Origin: Roseovarius spongiae
GTDB taxonomy: Bacteria > Pseudomonadota > Alphaproteobacteria > Rhodobacterales > Rhodobacteraceae
Direction of reading: 5' to 3'
DNA: 64,000 bases
NCBI RefSeq assembly: GCF_003651245.1
Contig: NZ_RAPE01000007.1
Location: 51,195-115,194 of the forward strand
In this document: in pieces, positions 61,426 to 64,000 of the stretch
Layout of the letters: each line of letters opens with the position of its first letter
How positions within the stretch are numbered: the first letter of the stretch is position 1
Position numbers and translations under genes: made by a program
Notes under the pieces: generated by a model
The model's input: only the letters and a program-made list of their open reading frames with translations
What the model was told of the DNA's origin: nothing
Database searches by the model: none

Positions 61426-61812
61426 TCAATATCCGAGGAGGGGCGACGCGATATAGGGAAAGGCCAGCGACAGGGCCACGGCGAATGTCGCCGTCCAAAG
61501 CGCGCCCTTGATGAACTTCTGATTCACCGGGCGTTCACAGGACCCATCGTCGCATTCTTGCGGCGCGGGTCTGTAGACCTTCCAGAATCCGTAGGCCAGC
61601 GACCCGCCTGCGAAGGCGAAGAGAAACCACTTGTATTGGTAAAGGGCACCCAACTGGGCGATCCAGGCCCCTGTGGCGCCAAGGCTGAACAGAACGAGTG
61701 GCAGGATGCAGCATGACGTCATCGCAAGAGCGCCGAAGATGCCGCCCGTCATGGCGGCTTTCGCCTTCAGATCGTGGTCTCGCCGGGGCGCCGGATCTAC
61801 TTCTGTCGCCAT
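61426..61812 (-). CDS. merT: MerT mercury transporter
   Basis: This is a 128-aa inner-membrane protein with three helices. The first has the vicinal pair C34-C35 (TSCCILP). The loop after the second helix has C87 and C92 (QECDDGSCERP), the cytoplasmic or periplasmic relay pair of MerT. It is the first gene of the mer operon and is transcribed from the MerR-controlled promoter at 61846-61876. Confidence 0.92.
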   Translation of the reverse strand: MATEVDPAPRRDHDLKAKAAMTGGIFGALAMTSCCILPLVLFSLGATGAWIAQLGALYQYKWFLFAFAGGSLAYGFWKVYRPAPQECDDGSCERPVNQKFIKGALWTATFAVALSLAFPYIASPLLGY

Positions 61813-61845
61813 GCTCGAATCCTCGGTTGATCCATCCTGCTGAAA

Positions 61846-61876
61846 GACCTACCGTCTGTAGTCGCTACAGATGCAA
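61846..61876 (-). promoter_or_regulatory. MerR-controlled mer promoter and operator
   Basis: On the minus strand, TTGCAT (-35, 61871-61876) and TAGGTC (-10, 61846-61851) are 19 bp apart. The spacer holds the perfect dyad CTGTAG-TCG-CTACAG (61856-61870). This is the classic MerR layout, in which Hg-bound MerR untwists the long spacer. It drives merT and represses merR transcription on the other strand. Confidence 0.88.
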
Positions 61877-61888
61877 GGAGTTTTCGGA

Positions 61889-62305
61889 ATGGATGAGATC
61901 ACGAACGCGCGAGGCTATCCGATTGGCGCGATGTCCCGCGAAACCGGCGTCAATATCGAGACGATCCGCTACTATGAGCGCATCGAACTGATGCCGAAGC
62001 CCGACCGAACCGCGGGGGGAAACCGGCAATACACCCACGATCACCTAAAGCGCCTTTCCTTCATCAAGCGCAGCCGCGAGCTTGGGTTCAGCATCGACGA
62101 GATCCGGGCGATGCTGGCCATGGTCGACCAGGACCATGTAAGCTGCGGCGAGGTGCATGCCATGACGATGGCGCACCTCGGATCGGTGAAGAACAAGATT
62201 CGGCACTTGAAACAGCTTGAGCGCGCATTGACGAATATGGCCGCTGAGTGTGCAGCGGGCGACGTTCCGGACTGCCCGATCATCGAGACTCTATTCAATG
62301 CGTGA
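61889..62305 (+). CDS. merR: MerR, mercury-responsive regulator
   Basis: This is a 138-aa MerR protein. The N-terminal winged helix (GAMSRETGVNIETIRYYER) is followed by a dimerisation helix and the Hg(II) ligands, three cysteines in DHVSCGEV, AAECAAGD and PDCPII with the 35 and 9 spacing of MerR. I chose ATG 61889 with AAGGAG at 61875-61880; the earlier ATG at 61871 overlaps the mer -35 element. It is transcribed away from merT. Confidence 0.93.
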   Translation: MDEITNARGYPIGAMSRETGVNIETIRYYERIELMPKPDRTAGGNRQYTHDHLKRLSFIKRSRELGFSIDEIRAMLAMVDQDHVSCGEVHAMTMAHLGSVKNKIRHLKQLERALTNMAAECAAGDVPDCPIIETLFNA

Positions 62306-62542
62306 TGTTTTCCGCGAAAATTCAAGCGGCCAAAAATCGGGATTTGTGATCAGACCGTTTGAGGTTTCAGCTGTGTGGCAACAGCCCGAGCGCTGGCTGC
62401 GTGGAAGACCTCTGCATGACCGGTCCGCCCCCGCCAAGGGAACGGGCCAGCCTACACGGATAAGGTGGGCCCATTATCGTTACCGCCCCGACCGGCGAAT
62501 ACCTCCGCTACCATGGGCGTGCCAAACCATCTCCACCAAATT

Positions 62543-63652
62543 TCAGGCCTCTGGAATGGCACCCTTCTTACGAGCCCGCTCGACCAAGACCGCATAGCGC
62601 TGCCCGACACCAACTTCGGAGAAATGCCTGCACCAGGCGGCTAGGAAAGCCTTCTCGCGCTCAACATCTTTCTGCTTCGAAAGGATCACAGCAATCCGGT
62701 AGGAATAGTATGGCGCGGGTGTCATGCCGGACCGTCTCCATCCATCGAGTCCCTCGCTGACGATCTCCACCTGCTTGGCGAGGTCGTTGTCGTATTGTTT
62801 GAAGCCGCCGGGGTCCTCTAGAACCGAAGGTGATCTGTCGGCCTCCAGTTCGGCCAACTTGCGCTGAATCGTAGCCTCGTCGTCCTTGATGAAATCGATC
62901 CTGTTCTTTTTCTGTCTCGCAGCCGCTTGCTTCGCCGTGAGGGCAGGCATCACATTCATCCGCTCGATCAAGGCATCGAGCTGCTCGAGTGCGTTCTCGT
63001 CCACTCTGGTTACAGGTTTCGATGGCGCCGTCTCAAGTCCCATCTCCTGGCGCTGCTTGGCCGGTGGCCACAAACCTGCGCAGTTCAAGATGACGTCGAC
63101 CTCCCCGATCCGGGACTTCTTCAGTTCCACGGCAATTGGCATCCCCTCCGGAAAGCTTGCGACCTCGGCCGCCACATCGGCGGGCACATAGCCCAAGAAG
63201 ACCCGTGACGTCGGCGCTTCGTGCGGACCAAGGATGCCGATCACCTGCATGGCGTTCTTGTCATGCTTGTTGTCGTGCACGGGGTTAAGCAATGCCCCGA
63301 AAGGCTCGCCCAGCAGGTCGGCTTGAGCTGCTAGTCGAAGAAACTCTCTTACTCCCTCCTTGCGATTGAAGAGACCTTGGACGTCGAACCATCCGCTTCC
63401 GATCGTCCACTGTACCCAGTCGCCCGCGGGTGCATTGTCGCCAAACTTATGAACTTCCCAACCCATCGAAACCGCAGCCCGCAATCCGCGTTGCTCGGCG
63501 CGGGAAGGCCCCTTGGGTTTTGCCACTTTGATTAACGGCCGGGTCTCATCAAGATGCCGGCGTTGTCGGGCCGCCTTACTCGACTTCCAGACCGAGAGTC
63601 CGAGAATGACAAGGACAACACCGCCAACGATCCACCAGACTGAAAAACTCAC
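62543..63652 (-). CDS. Membrane-anchored HIRAN-like domain protein
   Basis: This is a 369-aa protein with one N-terminal transmembrane helix (about 3-20) and a cytoplasmic part. Residues about 115-185 resemble a HIRAN domain (NPVHDNKHDKNAMQV then VFLGYVPADVAAEV), a module that recognises DNA ends in helicases and nucleases but is also found alone. The C-terminal half is helical. I know no assigned role for such a membrane form. It is 172 nt from the SMC-type ATPase gene, on the same strand. Confidence 0.7.
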   Translation of the reverse strand: MSFSVWWIVGGVVLVILGLSVWKSSKAARQRRHLDETRPLIKVAKPKGPSRAEQRGLRAAVSMGWEVHKFGDNAPAGDWVQWTIGSGWFDVQGLFNRKEGVREFLRLAAQADLLGEPFGALLNPVHDNKHDKNAMQVIGILGPHEAPTSRVFLGYVPADVAAEVASFPEGMPIAVELKKSRIGEVDVILNCAGLWPPAKQRQEMGLETAPSKPVTRVDENALEQLDALIERMNVMPALTAKQAAARQKKNRIDFIKDDEATIQRKLAELEADRSPSVLEDPGGFKQYDNDLAKQVEIVSEGLDGWRRSGMTPAPYYSYRIAVILSKQKDVEREKAFLAAWCRHFSEVGVGQRYAVLVERARKKGAIPEA

Positions 63653-63824
63653 TCTCTTCCTCCATCTGACAAGCGTCTTTCAACGACGATCTGCATAGTG
63701 ACAGCCTAGCGCCCCACTTGGTATTGCCCGCCACGGCGTTCGGGCTGTATCCGCGCCGCCGGTCCATCTGGCAGTCCTATCCCGCAACAGGCGAGGTTCT
63801 GCCAAGAGATGAAGGCTCGGTCGG

Positions 63825-64000
63825 TCAGGTTGGCATATCTACAATGGCCACACCCGGAACTGCGGCGCGGGCCATCTCAACCAGGTGCGCGTGGTGCGTG
63901 AATAGGATCGCCTGCCCACTTGCCCCGATCTCGGCGCATAGCTGCAGCGCGGCCCGGGCGCGCGTGTCGTCGAAAGTTTCCATGATGTCGTCGAGGATCA
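63825..64000 (-). CDS. SMC/AAA-type ATPase, C-terminal fragment
   Basis: This is the last 58 codons of a gene that begins beyond the window. The product ends ILDDIMETFDDTRARAAL followed by GQAILFTHHAHLVEMA, which is the Walker B to H-loop region of SMC/RecN/YhaN-type ATPases. Such proteins often work with nucleases. Full length, partners and start cannot be seen here. Only the C-terminal identity is supported. Confidence 0.75.
   Translation of the reverse strand, partial: ILDDIMETFDDTRARAALQLCAEIGASGQAILFTHHAHLVEMARAAVPGVAIVDMPT

Noticed and set aside
62306..62542. Possible small gene between merR and the HIRAN-like gene
   Set aside because: The only open frame begins inside merR and the product has no signal or domain; nothing convincing is seen in these 237 bases.

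Overview
The window is about 64 kb of GC-rich DNA (roughly 60%) with dense, overlapping genes. Family content suggests an alphaproteobacterium, most likely Rhodobacterales: a GTTC-N7-GTTC SOS box, an imuA-imuB-dnaE2 cassette, a VirB/D4 system with a MobC/VirD2-type relaxase, and plasmid families such as DUF736, DUF2493, DUF3768, DUF6915 and strawberry-notch helicases. It reads as a large conjugative plasmid or integrative conjugative element carrying metal resistance. No integrase, repABC locus, rRNA, tRNA or CRISPR array was recognised, so plasmid and ICE cannot be separated here.

Left metal region (1-8.9 kb). A minus-strand operon encodes two SCO proteins, a PCu(A)C copper chaperone, DsbA- and DsbB-type thiol proteins, an M23 peptidase, a DUF411 protein and a ZIP transporter cut by the window start. 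Divergent from it are a MerR/CadR-type regulator, a YnfA-type membrane protein, two cation diffusion facilitators, a STAS/SpoIIAA-like protein and two small unknown proteins. CTAC...GTAG dyads lie in the control regions. A saccharopine-dehydrogenase-like gene (8.8-9.95 kb) ends with a C-terminus that looks unnatural, and a set unrelated to metals follows (10.1-14.2 kb): an RcgA-like membrane protein, an alpha/beta hydrolase (RcgR-like) and a FadL-type porin.

Transfer region (14.5-32.4 kb). On the plus strand are small secreted proteins and then virB1-B2-B3-B4-lipoprotein-SLT/VirB5 chimera-B5-B8-B9-B10-B11-two small genes-B6. Converging from the right are virD4, the relaxase and a MobC-like accessory protein. 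Next comes a gene-free, hairpin-rich stretch that is the best place for oriT.

Accessory region (32.9-50.8 kb). Nearly all genes are on the minus strand and point toward the presumed oriT: DUF2493, RadC, PAPS-reductase-like, zinc-ribbon, tandem DUF736, DUF5983/6915/6878-like proteins, a methyltransferase-helicase giant, a Phd/PemK-like toxin-antitoxin pair, a ParB-like protein, DUF3768 and ArdC. A plus-strand nuclease is embedded. This resembles the leading region of a conjugative element, with anti-defence and establishment genes. It also holds a ~205-bp direct repeat with conserved hairpins and a leader motif seen before six genes.

Right region. An SOS-controlled operon (51.1-57.2 kb) encodes an HMCES/YedK-like protein, ImuA, ImuB and DnaE2. 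A mercury operon (57.2-62.3 kb) encodes MerR divergent from MerT, MerP, an 84-aa CC-motif membrane protein, MerF and MerA, followed by a CcdA-like protein and an MFS transporter. The window ends with a HIRAN-like membrane protein and the 3' end of an SMC-type ATPase gene.
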